Source: Bradyrhizobium sp. BR 10289
GTDB taxonomy: Bacteria > Pseudomonadota > Alphaproteobacteria > Rhizobiales > Xanthobacteraceae
Length of the DNA: 64,000 bases
Assembly (NCBI RefSeq): GCF_019455385.1
Contig: NZ_JACOFR010000010.1
Coordinates: 62,001 to 126,000 of the forward strand
Direction of reading: 5' to 3'
How positions within the stretch are numbered: the first letter of the stretch is position 1; every line of letters starts with the position of its first letter. The notes beneath the pieces are model-generated. The model was not told the DNA's origin, did no database searches, and saw only the letters and a list, made by a program, of their open reading frames with translations. Shown piece after piece: positions 1 through 9,895 of this stretch. The translations under genes and the position numbers were made by a program.

Positions 1-1621
1 CCAGCGCATTGCGCGGCAGGTGCGCTTCGTCGGGGTCGTCGCCCGTGGCGATCAGCTCGGCCAGCGCATTGCGCTTGACCTTGCCGCTGGCGCCCTTCGG
101 CAACGCGCCCACACTGCGGATCAGGCTCGGTACCTTGTAGGCGGCAAGACGCTTTCGCGCGAACTGGCGCAACTGATCCGAGCTTGCCTCGGAGTTTTGC
201 CTGAGCACCACGACCGCCGCGACGTTCTCGCCGAGCTTTGGGTGCGGGACGGCGAACACGCCGGCCTCCAGCACCGCGGGATGGCTGAGCAGGACCTCTT
301 CGACCTCGAGCGGTGAGATCTTCTGGCCGCCGCGGTTGATGACGTCCTTGATGCGGCCGACGATGAAGAGATAGCCGTCGGCATCGAGATAGCCGAGATC
401 GCCGGTCCGGAACCAGCCGTCGCGGAACGCGGCCTCTGTCGCCGCCTCGTCATTATAATAGCCGCGGCTCATGTTGGGCCCGCGCAGCATGATCTCGCCG
501 TGCTCGCCGCTTGCGAGCGTGCGGCCCGTCTCGTCCATGATCGCGATCTCTGGACCCGCGGCACGGCCGACCGATCCGACCTTGCGCAGCTCGAACGGAT
601 TGGCCGCGATCTGCGAGGCCGCTTCCGTCATGCCATAGGTTTCGAGCACGGGAACGCCGAACGTCGCCTCCAGCCCGTTCAGAATCGCGGGCGCGAGTGA
701 GGACGAGGCCGAGCGGATCACGCGCAGCGAGGACGCTCGAACGCGATCCGGGTTCGCTTCGGCCGCCGTCAGCAGCGCGCGATGAATGGTCGGCACCGCC
801 GTGTACCAGGTCGGTTGCAGCTCTCGCATCCAGCCGAAGAACGACAATGCGTCGAAACCGTCGGTGCAGATCACGCTGGAGCCGGCGGCCAGCGCCGTCA
901 GCAGGCCGGAGATCAGGCCATGGGCGTGAAACAGCGGCAGCGCATTGAGCAGGCGATCGCGGGGTCCGAGCGACAGCACGTGGCCGGCATTATAGGCGGA
1001 CAGGCATACATTGCGGTGCGTGAGCGGCACCATCTTCGGCCGGGCTGCCGTGCCCGAGGTCAACAGGATGAACGCATCGTCGTCGCCGCGCGAGGCCCCG
1101 CTGGCGCTCGCGGGCCCGATCACCGGGCCCATGAACGCGCAGCCGCCGAGATCGTCTTTCGGCCCCGGCACGAAATCGATCACCGCAATATCCAGCGCCC
1201 TGGCAACATCACGGCTCGGTGAGTTCATGTCGGACCGGGTGACGAGCGCCTTTAGTTCCAATTCGCTGAAATAGCGCTGCAGCTCGTCCGCGGTGAGATC
1301 GGGATTGACGGGGACGCAGGCGCCGCTCGATGCGACCGCGATCATGGCCAACGCGCTGTCGGCGCCGCGCGGCAGTGCAACGCCAATCCGGTCGGAAGGT
1401 GCGATGCCGAGCCCGCGCAGGGTACGGATGAGGTCCTGCACCCGCTCGCCAAGTGCGCCATAGCTGAGAGCAGGCCGGCTAGGCGCCATAAGGGCGGGCG
1501 CAACTGGTGTCTTGCGGGCGTAGAAATCGAGAAGGCCGCCGATACTGGCGAATATCTTCGTTTCGGGGCTTGCGCCGTCCGATCCCTCTCCCGCTCCGGA
1601 TGCAATGTCTGACAACGCCAT
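1..1621 (-). CDS. Acyl-CoA synthetase / AMP-dependent ligase, 3' end outside window
   Basis: The frame runs leftwards from an ATG at 1621 and is still open at the window edge, so about 540 residues are visible and the C-terminus is missing. It belongs to the ANL adenylate-forming superfamily, which activates a carboxylate as acyl-AMP and then transfers it to CoA. Motifs in order are the phosphate loop LLTSGTAARPKMVPLTH near residue 187, YGMTE near 328, RTGDLGYLD near 405, the hinge segment GRIKDVINRGGQKISPLE near 420, and the C-terminal lysine motif GKVKRNAL near 512. The phosphate loop resembles the oxalate/medium-chain branch more than classical FadD. The substrate cannot be assigned. At least 25 residues follow the usual end of the family core, so there may be a C-terminal extension. 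It is transcribed divergently from the cyclase at 1758 across about 136 bases. Confidence 0.85.
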   Translation of the reverse strand, partial: MALSDIASGAGEGSDGASPETKIFASIGGLLDFYARKTPVAPALMAPSRPALSYGALGERVQDLIRTLRGLGIAPSDRIGVALPRGADSALAMIAVASSGACVPVNPDLTADELQRYFSELELKALVTRSDMNSPSRDVARALDIAVIDFVPGPKDDLGGCAFMGPVIGPASASGASRGDDDAFILLTSGTAARPKMVPLTHRNVCLSAYNAGHVLSLGPRDRLLNALPLFHAHGLISGLLTALAAGSSVICTDGFDALSFFGWMRELQPTWYTAVPTIHRALLTAAEANPDRVRASSLRVIRSASSSLAPAILNGLEATFGVPVLETYGMTEAASQIAANPFELRKVGSVGRAAGPEIAIMDETGRTLASGEHGEIMLRGPNMSRGYYNDEAATEAAFRDGWFRTGDLGYLDADGYLFIVGRIKDVINRGGQKISPLEVEEVLLSHPAVLEAGVFAVPHPKLGENVAAVVVLRQNSEASSDQLRQFARKRLAAYKVPSLIRSVGALPKGASGKVKRNALAELIATGDDPDEAHLPRNAL

Positions 1622-1757
1622 TCCCTTTTGATCCGATTGAGCTATTCTTCCCAAGACTTAGGGAACGCGTCCAGTCTGAGGTGAAGTTTGAGCCCCAAAA
1701 TCTGTGGTTGAGGGGCCCTAAAGCCCTTCGACGGAGTGATGGTCGGGCAGAATCACC

Positions 1758-4700
1758 ATGCTGGAGAATGAGCCTGTTACGGGGATGGACGGCGGGCTGA
1801 AGCGCTGGCTCGAGGGCATCGGCCTCGGCCACTATACCGATCTGTTCGCGCAGCACCGCCTCGATCTCGACGTCATGGGGGACCTGACCGAGGCTGACCT
1901 GGTCGAGCTCGGCCTGCCGCTCGGCGACCGCAAGCGGCTGCGGCGGGCGATGGCGGCGCTGTTCCAGGCCGAAACCGCCGAGCCGCCGGCGCCAGTGGCG
2001 CGTCCGCAGAGCCGGACGGAGGCCGGTGCCGAACGGCGCCAGCTCACCACCATGTTCTGCGACATGGTCGATTCCACCGCGCTCTCGGCGCAGTTCGATC
2101 CGGAAGACGTACGCGACATGATCGCGAGCTTCCGCGAGACCTGCGTCCGCGTGGTCAAGCATTACGAAGGATTTGCCGCCCGTTTCGTCGGCGACGGTAT
2201 TCTGGTCTATTTCGGCTATCCGACGGCACATGAGGACGACGCCGAGCGCGCCGTGCGGGCGGGGCTCGAGATCGTGCGGGTGCTGTCGACGGCGCGCGCG
2301 ATCGAGCCGCGTGGCACGCTCAGCCACTCGCCGGCCGTCCGCATCGGGATTGCGACCGGCCTCGTCGTGGTCGGCGATCTCGTGGGCCAGGGTACGGAAG
2401 AGCGCGACTCCGCGGTCGGCGAAACCGTCAATCTCGCCGCGCGCCTGCAAGCCCTGGCGCCGCCCAATGGCGTTGTGATCTCGTCCTCGACGCAATCGCT
2501 CCTGAAGGGGAAATTCGACTATCGCAATCTCGGTGTCCATGCGCTGAAGGGCATCTCGGAGAAGGCGCAAGCCTGGCACGTGGTGCGCGCCACCCGGGTT
2601 GAAACCCGCTTTGCCGCCGCCATGGGCGGACGCTTGACGCCGCTGGTCAACCGCGAGGAAGAGATCGCGCTGCTGATGGGCCGCTGGCAGCAGGCGAAGG
2701 ATGGTGACGGCCAGGTCGTCGTCAAGTTCGGCGAGCCCGGCATCGGCAAGTCGCGCATCGTCCAGGAGATCTTCGAGCGGATCGCGGGCGACCGCCACGG
2801 CCAGGTCTCGTTTCAGTGTTCGCCCTATTACACCTCCACCGCGTTCTATCCGTTCTCGGAGCAGCTCAAATTCTCCCTCGGCCTTGATCGTGAGGATACC
2901 TCCGCGCTGTCGCTGGCCAGCCTTGAGACCGCGATCGCGGCCGCGCATGGCGACGTGGAACAAGTCGTGCCGCTGTTTGCCGCGCTTCTGTCCATCCCGA
3001 CGGGAGACCGCTATCCGCCGCTCGAGCTGTCGCCGCAGCAGCAGAAGGATGCCACCGTCGCGGCATTGGTCAGTCATTTTCTTGGCCTCGCGCGCGAGAT
3101 GCCGCTGGTGATCGCGTTCGAGGATCTGCACTGGATCGACCCGACCTCGCGAGAGGTCCTCGATCTCCTGGTTGACCGGGTGCAGAACCGGCCGATCCTG
3201 GTCGTCATCACGGCGCGCTCCGAATTCCAGCCGAGCTGGAATGCGCATTCGCACATCACCACGCTGGTGCTGAACCGCCTGAGCCGGCAGCTGCGCACGA
3301 CGCTGGTTGAGCGGGTCGCCGGACGGGAGCTGCCCAAGGAGGTCGTCGAGGAGATCATCGTCAAGACCGACGGCGTGCCGCTGTTCCTGGAAGAGCTCAC
3401 CAAGACCGTGCTCGAATCCAACCTCCTGACCGAGCGGCACGGGCGCTACGTGCTGTCGGGCCCGTGGCGGCAGCTCGCGATCCCCGCGACGCTGACGGAC
3501 TCGCTGATGGCGCGGCTCGACCGGATGGGTCCGTTCAAGCGGATCGCGCAGATCGGCGCCACCATCGGCCGCGAGTTCTCCTACGAGACGCTCCAGGCCG
3601 TCGCCAACACGCCGGCCGAGCAGATCGAAGCCGCGCTCAATCATCTGGAGGAGGCCGGGCTGATCATGCGCCGCGGCCATCCGCCCGATGCGCTCTACAC
3701 CTTCAAGCATGTGATGATCCAGAACGCCGCACATGCCAGCCTTTTGCACAGTGAACGGCGCAAGCTGCATGCGCGGATCGCGCAGGTGCTCGCCGAGATG
3801 TACCCGGAGAAGACCGATCGCGAGCCGGAGCTGCTTGCCCATCACCTGACCGAGTCGGCCCAGAGCGAGGGCGCCGCCAGCTTCTGGCTCAAGGCCGGCA
3901 AGCAGTCGGCCAAGAGCGGCGCCAATCTGGAGGCGATCGGCCATCTCAGGCGGGGCCTCAGCGTCGTGCAGGCCAATCCGCGCATGCAGGGTGCCGACGA
4001 GATGGAGCTCGAGCTGCGCATCGCGCTCGGCAACGCGCTGATCGCGGCCAAAGGCTACGCCGTGCAGGAAGTCGAGGAGAACTACATCCGCGCGCTCGAG
4101 CTCGGCCAGCAGCTCGACGACGATGAAAAGGCGTTTGCCGCCACCCGGGGGCTCTGGGTCTGCCATTTCATCCGCGCCGACCTCACCCGTGCGCACGATC
4201 TCAGCGTCGAGCTGTTGAAGTTCGCCAAGCGCGAGCGGCTCAACGAACGGGCCGATCCGGCGCAGCAGACCGGCTATCTGATCGAGGCGCATCGCTCGAT
4301 CGCGATGACCATGCTCTATCGCGGACGCTTTGCCGCCGCGCAGCACCATCTGCATCGCTGCATCAACCTCTACAGCCCAGATCTGCACTCCGATCTGATG
4401 GAGCGGCACGGCACCGATCCGGGCGTCGTCTCGCTGTCCTATCTCGGTTATCTCCTGTGGTTCCTGGGCCGGCCCGACGCGGCGCGCCAGCACAGCGAGC
4501 AGGCCATTCTGCATGCGGAGAAGCTCCGTCATCCGTTCTCGCTCGCCTTCGCGCTCGTGTTCGGCGCCTATCTCTGCCAGCATCTGCGCGACATCGAGGG
4601 CACGCGCGATCATGCCAACCGCGCCATGATCATCGCCACCGAGCACAATTTCCTGCACTGGAAACAGCAGGCCGCGATCCTGCGCGGCTGGGCGCTGGCG

Positions 4701-5222
4701 CAGCTCGGCGAGGCCGACGAGGGCATCAGCCAGATGCGCTTCGGCCTCGACGAATACGAGGCGATGGATTCCTGGCTCGCCGGCTGCTGGTTCCGCTGCC
4801 TGCTCGCGGAAGCCTATGCCAAGGTCGGGATGCGCGATGCCGCGTTGCGCGCGCTGGACGGCGCGCTCGCGACCGCAAGGCGCACCGGGGATCACTCCTA
4901 CCTCGCCGAGGTCTATCGCTTGCAAGGGGAGATCACACTGTCGGACGGCGACCCGGCGTCGGTGCAGGAGGCCGAGGAGCTGTTCGCGCTGTCGCTGGAG
5001 ACCGCGCGCAAGCAGGGCGCGTTGTCCTGGGAGCTTCGCACGGCGGTCAGCCTCGCACGCCTGTCGCACGAAGCCGGCAAGCGCGAGCATGCAAGTCTTC
5101 TTCTGGTACCGATCGTCGGCAAGTTCAGTGAAGGTTTTTACACGTCGGACCTGAAGCAGGCGATGCAGCTGGTCAACGAGATCGCGGGGGACGTGCCCGT
5201 TCGCGAACGCGTCGATCCGTGA
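1758..5222 (+). CDS. SAM-domain class III adenylate/guanylate cyclase with AAA ATPase and TPR region
   Basis: This 1154-residue cytoplasmic signalling protein has a SAM domain (about residues 12-68, with WLEGIGLGHY and LGLPLGDRKRL), then a class III cyclase catalytic domain (about 95-275) with metal-binding aspartates in TMFCDMVDST (D102) and in FVGDGILVYFGYP. An AAA/STAND-type ATPase follows, with Walker A GEPGIGKS near residue 328 and a Walker B-like segment IAFEDLHWIDP. The remaining half is helical TPR-like repeat. The architecture is common in Bradyrhizobium and resembles LuxR-type MalT regulators with a cyclase in place of the HTH. It should make cAMP or cGMP in response to a ligand or partner bound by the TPR region. 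Nucleotide specificity is not determined here. The next gene starts two bases after its stop, so the two are probably co-transcribed. Confidence 0.93.
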   Translation: MLENEPVTGMDGGLKRWLEGIGLGHYTDLFAQHRLDLDVMGDLTEADLVELGLPLGDRKRLRRAMAALFQAETAEPPAPVARPQSRTEAGAERRQLTTMFCDMVDSTALSAQFDPEDVRDMIASFRETCVRVVKHYEGFAARFVGDGILVYFGYPTAHEDDAERAVRAGLEIVRVLSTARAIEPRGTLSHSPAVRIGIATGLVVVGDLVGQGTEERDSAVGETVNLAARLQALAPPNGVVISSSTQSLLKGKFDYRNLGVHALKGISEKAQAWHVVRATRVETRFAAAMGGRLTPLVNREEEIALLMGRWQQAKDGDGQVVVKFGEPGIGKSRIVQEIFERIAGDRHGQVSFQCSPYYTSTAFYPFSEQLKFSLGLDREDTSALSLASLETAIAAAHGDVEQVVPLFAALLSIPTGDRYPPLELSPQQQKDATVAALVSHFLGLAREMPLVIAFEDLHWIDPTSREVLDLLVDRVQNRPILVVITARSEFQPSWNAHSHITTLVLNRLSRQLRTTLVERVAGRELPKEVVEEIIVKTDGVPLFLEELTKTVLESNLLTERHGRYVLSGPWRQLAIPATLTDSLMARLDRMGPFKRIAQIGATIGREFSYETLQAVANTPAEQIEAALNHLEEAGLIMRRGHPPDALYTFKHVMIQNAAHASLLHSERRKLHARIAQVLAEMYPEKTDREPELLAHHLTESAQSEGAASFWLKAGKQSAKSGANLEAIGHLRRGLSVVQANPRMQGADEMELELRIALGNALIAAKGYAVQEVEENYIRALELGQQLDDDEKAFAATRGLWVCHFIRADLTRAHDLSVELLKFAKRERLNERADPAQQTGYLIEAHRSIAMTMLYRGRFAAAQHHLHRCINLYSPDLHSDLMERHGTDPGVVSLSYLGYLLWFLGRPDAARQHSEQAILHAEKLRHPFSLAFALVFGAYLCQHLRDIEGTRDHANRAMIIATEHNFLHWKQQAAILRGWALAQLGEADEGISQMRFGLDEYEAMDSWLAGCWFRCLLAEAYAKVGMRDAALRALDGALATARRTGDHSYLAEVYRLQGEITLSDGDPASVQEAEELFALSLETARKQGALSWELRTAVSLARLSHEAGKREHASLLLVPIVGKFSEGFYTSDLKQAMQLVNEIAGDVPVRERVDP

Positions 5223-5223
5223 C

Positions 5224-6018
5224 ATGGGAGATATCGATGCCGCTCGTGCGCGCTACGTCGAAAGAATCGCAAAGCGCGAGCGGATTTCCTCAAAGCGTCT
5301 GCTCGCAGCCCTCGGTGCCGTGCCGCGCGAAAACTTTCTGCCGAAGGGGCCTTGGCGCATCAAGAGCGAGGCGGGGAACAGCTACCGCCTGACGCCGGAC
5401 GCCGATCCGGTTCATCTCTACGACAATGTGCTGGTCGCGATCGACGCGCGCCGCAAGCTCGACACCGGACTGCCGAGCCTGTGGGCGCATTTCATCGATT
5501 TGCTCGACATCGGAGAGAAGGATCGCGTCATCCAGATCGGCTGCGGGCTCGGCTATTTCTCGGCGGTGTTGTCAGAGATCGTGGGACCGAAGGGCGGGGT
5601 CCATGCCATCGAATGCGACGAGCGTCTCGCGGCCCGCGCTGCGGCCTACCTTCGCGATTATCGCAATGTCGAGATCATTAACGGCGACGGCTGCGAAGAC
5701 ATCAGCGAACCCGCCGACGTGATCATCGTCCATGCCGGCTTCTCGCACCCGCATCCGCTCTGGCTCCGGTCGCTCCGCCCCCGCGGCCGACTCCTGGTGC
5801 CACTGACCCAGCGCGACCGCGAAGGCGCCGCCCTCAAGATCACTCGCAAGGGCAAGGGTTTTGAAGCCGAAGCGGTCCAGCAGATCCGGATATTCCCCGG
5901 CCAGGGCCGCGGCGCGACCGCGCTCGACGACCGCGTCGCCGACTGGTGGCAGCGCGCCTCCGCCCTGGCGCCGCTGCGCTTTCGCGAGATTGAGCAGGGG
6001 TTGCCGTCGGATGGCTAA
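5224..6018 (+). CDS. PCMT-like SAM-dependent methyltransferase
   Basis: A 264-residue protein with the layout of protein-L-isoaspartate O-methyltransferase: an N-terminal substrate segment with VPRENFLP and DNVLVAID, followed by the SAM-binding glycine motif VIQIGCGLGYFSAVLSEIVG and the acidic strand VHAIECDE. It should methylate a carboxylate on damaged proteins or another acceptor in the cytoplasm. It differs from canonical Pcm in being about 50 residues longer and in lacking the usual catalytic-loop wording, so the substrate may differ. Its ATG lies one base after the stop of the cyclase gene, which indicates translational coupling. Confidence 0.8.
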   Translation: MGDIDAARARYVERIAKRERISSKRLLAALGAVPRENFLPKGPWRIKSEAGNSYRLTPDADPVHLYDNVLVAIDARRKLDTGLPSLWAHFIDLLDIGEKDRVIQIGCGLGYFSAVLSEIVGPKGGVHAIECDERLAARAAAYLRDYRNVEIINGDGCEDISEPADVIIVHAGFSHPHPLWLRSLRPRGRLLVPLTQRDREGAALKITRKGKGFEAEAVQQIRIFPGQGRGATALDDRVADWWQRASALAPLRFREIEQGLPSDG

Positions 6019-6113
6019 CGCTTCGTTTCATTTTACCTTGATTGCGAATCCAAGTTTCCAACGCCACCCGCCACAGCTATGACTGCCGCCTGATGGCCAT
6101 TTGAGCGCGCTCC

Positions 6114-7064
6114 ATGCATTCCGTTGCACTGCTGACTGCCAGCTATGCCAAGGATATCGAACGCTTTTCGCTGCTCAGCGAGAGCATCGACACCTGGCTG
6201 ACGGGATATACGCGGCATTATGTTCTCGTTAACGATGAGGACGTGCCACTGTTTGCGCGGTTCGCGTCCGACAAGCGCGTCATCGTTCCGGCCTCCCATT
6301 ATTTGCCGAAGTGGCTGTGGGCACTGCCGCCGGCGCTTCAGTTTCTGAGCAAGCGCCGCGTCTGGTTGTCGATGCTGTCGTTGCCGGTGCATGGCTGGCA
6401 CATCCAGCAGATCCTCAAGATCGCCGGCGTCCTCAACGCGTCCGAGCAGCGCGTCTGTATTCTCGACTCGGACAATCTGTTCTTCCGCGAATTCGACGTC
6501 GGCCAATATGCCGGCGGTGAAAAGACACCGCTATTCGTCACGCGCAAGGGGATCGACGAAGGCCACCCGTTGCACGTGCTGTGGCTCCGCACCGTCGATC
6601 AGCTCCTCGGTATCAAGCAGCGCTCGTTTCCGGCAGACGATTATGTCGGCAACGCGCTGGTCTGGGACAAGGATGCCGCGCGGGCGATGACGGACGCCAT
6701 CAAGTCGGCGACCGGCCTCAGCTGGGCTCTTGCGCTGTGCCGGAAGAAAAAGTTCTCCGAGTATCTGCTTTACGGAAACTTCGTCGCGAGCTCGCCGGAA
6801 TATCTGGCGAGGCATCGTGTCACCGAGGACAGCATCGCCGTCTCGCACTGGGACGACACCCGTCTCGATCGTCCGGCGATCGAAGCGATGATGGCTGCCG
6901 CCTTGCCCGAACAGGTCGCGCTCTGCATCCAATCCTACTCGTCGACCTCGATCGACGACATCCGCGACGTATTCCGTCTCAGCTCGCGCGATCGTCGCGG
7001 CCCGAGCCTGTCGCCGGATGACATGGGCGACACGGCACACTTCGAAATGCCGAAAACGCGCTGA
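6114..7064 (+). CDS. DUF6492-type putative glycosyltransferase
   Basis: A 316-residue protein beginning HSVALLTASYAKDIERF, typical of DUF6492 proteins found in polysaccharide regions of rhizobia. The segment CILDSDNLFFREFDV (DSD at about 118-120) resembles the DxD metal and nucleotide-sugar motif of GT-A glycosyltransferases. No signal peptide or membrane segment is evident. The gene lies between a methyltransferase and a convergent xylanase, with a polysaccharide flippase 1.4 kb away, so a role in cell-surface glycan synthesis is plausible but unproven. The family name is recalled from sequence resemblance and was not confirmed by a search. Confidence 0.7.
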   Translation: MHSVALLTASYAKDIERFSLLSESIDTWLTGYTRHYVLVNDEDVPLFARFASDKRVIVPASHYLPKWLWALPPALQFLSKRRVWLSMLSLPVHGWHIQQILKIAGVLNASEQRVCILDSDNLFFREFDVGQYAGGEKTPLFVTRKGIDEGHPLHVLWLRTVDQLLGIKQRSFPADDYVGNALVWDKDAARAMTDAIKSATGLSWALALCRKKKFSEYLLYGNFVASSPEYLARHRVTEDSIAVSHWDDTRLDRPAIEAMMAAALPEQVALCIQSYSSTSIDDIRDVFRLSSRDRRGPSLSPDDMGDTAHFEMPKTR

Positions 7065-7073
7065 GCCGCGTCT

Positions 7074-8165
7074 TCAAGCGTCCTTCGTGAACTTGCTGAT
7101 CACGTCCATGAAGGGCTTCGGCTTGAACTCGCCGTCGAGCGGCAGCGGCCGGTTCGGCTGCTTGTCCTTGCGGGCGAAGGTGCCGTTGATCCAGCTGTAG
7201 CGGTCCGAGAGGCCCCAGGTCAGAATCGAGCGCACCGGCCCGCTGGTCGATATCGAGGTCAGGAGATCGTCGACGCGCTTGGCGACGATGGCGTCGCGCT
7301 CGGCCGGATTGCCCGCCAGCTTCTGGTCGTCGACGTCGAGCTCGGTGACATACACCTCGAGGCCCCAGGAGCGGACTTCGGTCACGAACTCCGCAAGCCC
7401 GTGCGTGTCGATCTCGAGCTCGGCATGCAGATGCGATTGCAGTCCGACCGCGTGTAGCGGCACGCCTTGATCGAGCAGATCCATGATCAGGTTACGATAG
7501 GCCGCGCGCTTGGCGATGAACGAATCCTTTGCCGATTCGATGTCGTATTCGTTGATCGCGAGCTTGACGTAGGGATCGGCGGCCGCGGCGGTACGGAAGG
7601 CCAATGGAATCCAACGGTCGCCAAGATGCTGCGTCCAGAACGTATCGCGGCGGTCCTTGATGCCCCTGGGATTGTCAGGGATGGGTTCGTTGACGACGTC
7701 CCACGATGTCAGCTTGTCCTTGTAGTAGGACACGACGGTGTTGATGTGATCGACATAGGCACGCTCGACGGCCTTCGAATCCTTGATCTGCTTGGTCCAG
7801 TCGGGAATATCGTGATACCAGGCGAGCGCATGACCGCGCATGGTCAGGTCGTTCTTCTGGGCGAAATCATAGATGGCGTCGGCGCGCTCGAAGGCAAACG
7901 TATGCGCATCCGGCCGCAGCATCGGCCATTTCAGTTCGAGCACCGGCACGACCTGCGTGCAATAGGTGCTGATCGCTTCGCCAAGCCTGGGATCGGCCTG
8001 CAGATCCCAGAGCGTCGCCGCCGCACCGAAGCCGGGGCGGCGCTGCGCGAGCTTCGAGGCGGGCAACGCCGACGCGGATGCGCCCGCCGCGAGCGTTGCG
8101 GCGCTGCCGAGAAGAAATTCGCGTCTGTCGAGCCTGGTCAATTGGCGCGTTCCTTTGGGAACCAA
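7074..8165 (-). CDS. Tat-exported endo-1,4-beta-xylanase, glycoside hydrolase family 10
   Basis: A 363-residue protein with a twin-arginine signal (LDRREFLLGSAATLAAG, arginines 14-15) and a complete GH10 TIM barrel. The acid/base glutamate is E160 in SWDVVNEP and the nucleophile is E275 in VYVTELDV; the flanking GHALAWYH and GLQSHLHAE motifs are also present. It would hydrolyse internal beta-1,4 linkages of xylan outside the cytoplasm. Length and motifs match a single-domain GH10 enzyme with no carbohydrate-binding module. It is encoded convergently with the DUF6492 gene (stops nine bases apart) and divergently from the flippase. A role in plant cell-wall contact is inference from the organism type. 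Confidence 0.93.
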   Translation of the reverse strand: MVPKGTRQLTRLDRREFLLGSAATLAAGASASALPASKLAQRRPGFGAAATLWDLQADPRLGEAISTYCTQVVPVLELKWPMLRPDAHTFAFERADAIYDFAQKNDLTMRGHALAWYHDIPDWTKQIKDSKAVERAYVDHINTVVSYYKDKLTSWDVVNEPIPDNPRGIKDRRDTFWTQHLGDRWIPLAFRTAAAADPYVKLAINEYDIESAKDSFIAKRAAYRNLIMDLLDQGVPLHAVGLQSHLHAELEIDTHGLAEFVTEVRSWGLEVYVTELDVDDQKLAGNPAERDAIVAKRVDDLLTSISTSGPVRSILTWGLSDRYSWINGTFARKDKQPNRPLPLDGEFKPKPFMDVISKFTKDA

Positions 8166-8458
8166 CGCGCCATCGTACCAAGTGGCGGCTTACAACGCCG
8201 GGCTTTTGCGTCGTTGGGTTAACCAACATGGCGCTGTTCCAGTGTGGATCAGGATTTTTGCGCCCTGCTTGCGAAAACAGCTTGAGTGAAAGGGCAAATT
8301 TAACGCTAACGGGCGAAAGAGGCGTCCAACCTCCATTCGCCGCCCGATCTGCAAACTTATGTGACACTCTTACGCGATGCTGCGGCGCATTTCGTTCGCC
8401 CGCCAAGATTCCGTTAAGGCCCGTTGGTCGACGGCCGTCATCATCGTAACGGTCCCGT

Positions 8459-9895
8459 ATGCTGAACCGCCATTTCTCGATCTATCTCGTCGCCTACATC
8501 CTGCCCGCGGCGGTGGGCTTCTTCGCGGTCACCGCCTATACGCGGCTGCTCACGCCCGCTGAATACGGCGTCTATGTCGTCGGCATCAGCCTGGCCGGCA
8601 TTCTGGGCGCGATCTTCTTCGCCTGGATCAAGCTGTCGGTATCTCGCTATCAGGCGATGTCGGCGGAGGTGGACTTTCGCGGAACGGCGATGGTCGCTTT
8701 CGCCCTGACGGTCGCGGTGCTCTGCGCCACGACTCCGCTGGTCTTCCTGTTCCGCAGCGACGTCAGCGTCGAGCTGCTGCTGGCCAGCATGTTCGTGGCG
8801 ATCATGGCCAATGCGGTCGACGTCGGCCAGGAGTTCGAGCGCGCCAAGCTGCGCCCCTATCGTTTCGCGGCGATCTCCATCGTGCGCAGCGTATCGAGCG
8901 TCGGTTTTGGCCTCGTCGGCATCTGGCTCGGCTGGGGCGGCATGGGCCTGCTCGCGGCCTTTGGCCTCGGCTCGCTGACCGGCATCATTCTCAATCTCGT
9001 CGGCGACCGCACCAGGATCGCGCGCTTCCAGCGGAGCCAGTTCATGCAGCTGGCACGCTATGGCCTGCCGCTGACGTTGGCCGGTCTCTCGGTCGCGCTG
9101 TACTCGACCTGCGACCGTCTGATCGTTGCCTATCTCCTCGGCAAGGACGCCGCCGGCATCTTCGGCGTCGCCGCCGATCTGCCGCGCCAGTTCATGGTGA
9201 TGGTCGCCTCCAGCGTTGCAGCGGCCACCGTGCCGCTGGTGTTCCGCTCGCTGGCGGAGAAGAACATCGAGACGACGCGGGAGCGGCTGAACGAGAGCCT
9301 CGAACTGCTGCTCGTCGTCGTCGCGCCCGTCGCGATCTGGCTGGCGCTCGCGGCGGATCAGGTCGCCGGCACGCTCGTCGGTGTCGATTTCCGGGCCGGC
9401 GTGTCGGCACTGCTGCCGACCCTGGTGCTTGCCCGCTTCTTCGGCATTGCCAATCAATTCTACGTCCAGATCAGCTTTCAGCTCGCCGAGCGGCCGTTCA
9501 TGCTGGCGGCGCAGTCGTTCGTCACACTGGTCCTGAGCGTGGCGCTGATGTTCGCGCTGGTCGCGGGCTACGGCCTCTATGGTGCGGCGCTGGCGACGCT
9601 TGCGACCGAGGTACTCGGCTTCGTCGTCGCCGTCGTCCTGATGCACCGCGCCCATCCGGTGCCGTTCGATCTCAACCGTCTCGCCGGCGTGGCAGCCTCC
9701 GCCGCGGCGATGGCCGGTGCGATCCTGGTTGCGCGGTCGCAGGTGGCGGGCACCGGCCTCGTCGCGTTGATCATCGTGAGCCTGGCCGGCGGGCTGGCTT
9801 ATGCCGCTGCGGCGTGGCTGTTCAACGTCGCGAATATCCGGACGCTGTCGCTGCGCTTCGTCCGGGGCTTCGATCGGAAGGCGCTGGGCGTCTGA
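8459..9895 (+). CDS. Oligosaccharide flippase, PST/MATE-like (Wzx type)
   Basis: A 478-residue integral membrane protein with about 12-14 hydrophobic helices. The start (IYLVAYILPAAVGFFAVTAYTRLLTPAEYGVYVV) is the characteristic N-terminus of polysaccharide transporters, which flip undecaprenyl-linked oligosaccharide units across the inner membrane. The YGLYGAALATLATEVLG segment in the C-terminal half also fits the family. No glycosyltransferase operon accompanies it except the DUF6492 gene upstream, so the glycan is unknown. It is preceded by 290 bases shared with the divergent xylanase gene, and I see no sharply defined promoter there. Confidence 0.85.
   Translation: MLNRHFSIYLVAYILPAAVGFFAVTAYTRLLTPAEYGVYVVGISLAGILGAIFFAWIKLSVSRYQAMSAEVDFRGTAMVAFALTVAVLCATTPLVFLFRSDVSVELLLASMFVAIMANAVDVGQEFERAKLRPYRFAAISIVRSVSSVGFGLVGIWLGWGGMGLLAAFGLGSLTGIILNLVGDRTRIARFQRSQFMQLARYGLPLTLAGLSVALYSTCDRLIVAYLLGKDAAGIFGVAADLPRQFMVMVASSVAAATVPLVFRSLAEKNIETTRERLNESLELLLVVVAPVAIWLALAADQVAGTLVGVDFRAGVSALLPTLVLARFFGIANQFYVQISFQLAERPFMLAAQSFVTLVLSVALMFALVAGYGLYGAALATLATEVLGFVVAVVLMHRAHPVPFDLNRLAGVAASAAAMAGAILVARSQVAGTGLVALIIVSLAGGLAYAAAAWLFNVANIRTLSLRFVRGFDRKALGV

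Noticed and set aside
1479..5225. A 1248-residue open frame on the minus strand opposite the cyclase gene
   Set aside because: It is exactly antisense to a well-supported gene and its composition (Arg, Gln, Asp, His-rich) is typical of a high-GC shadow frame; no family motif is visible.
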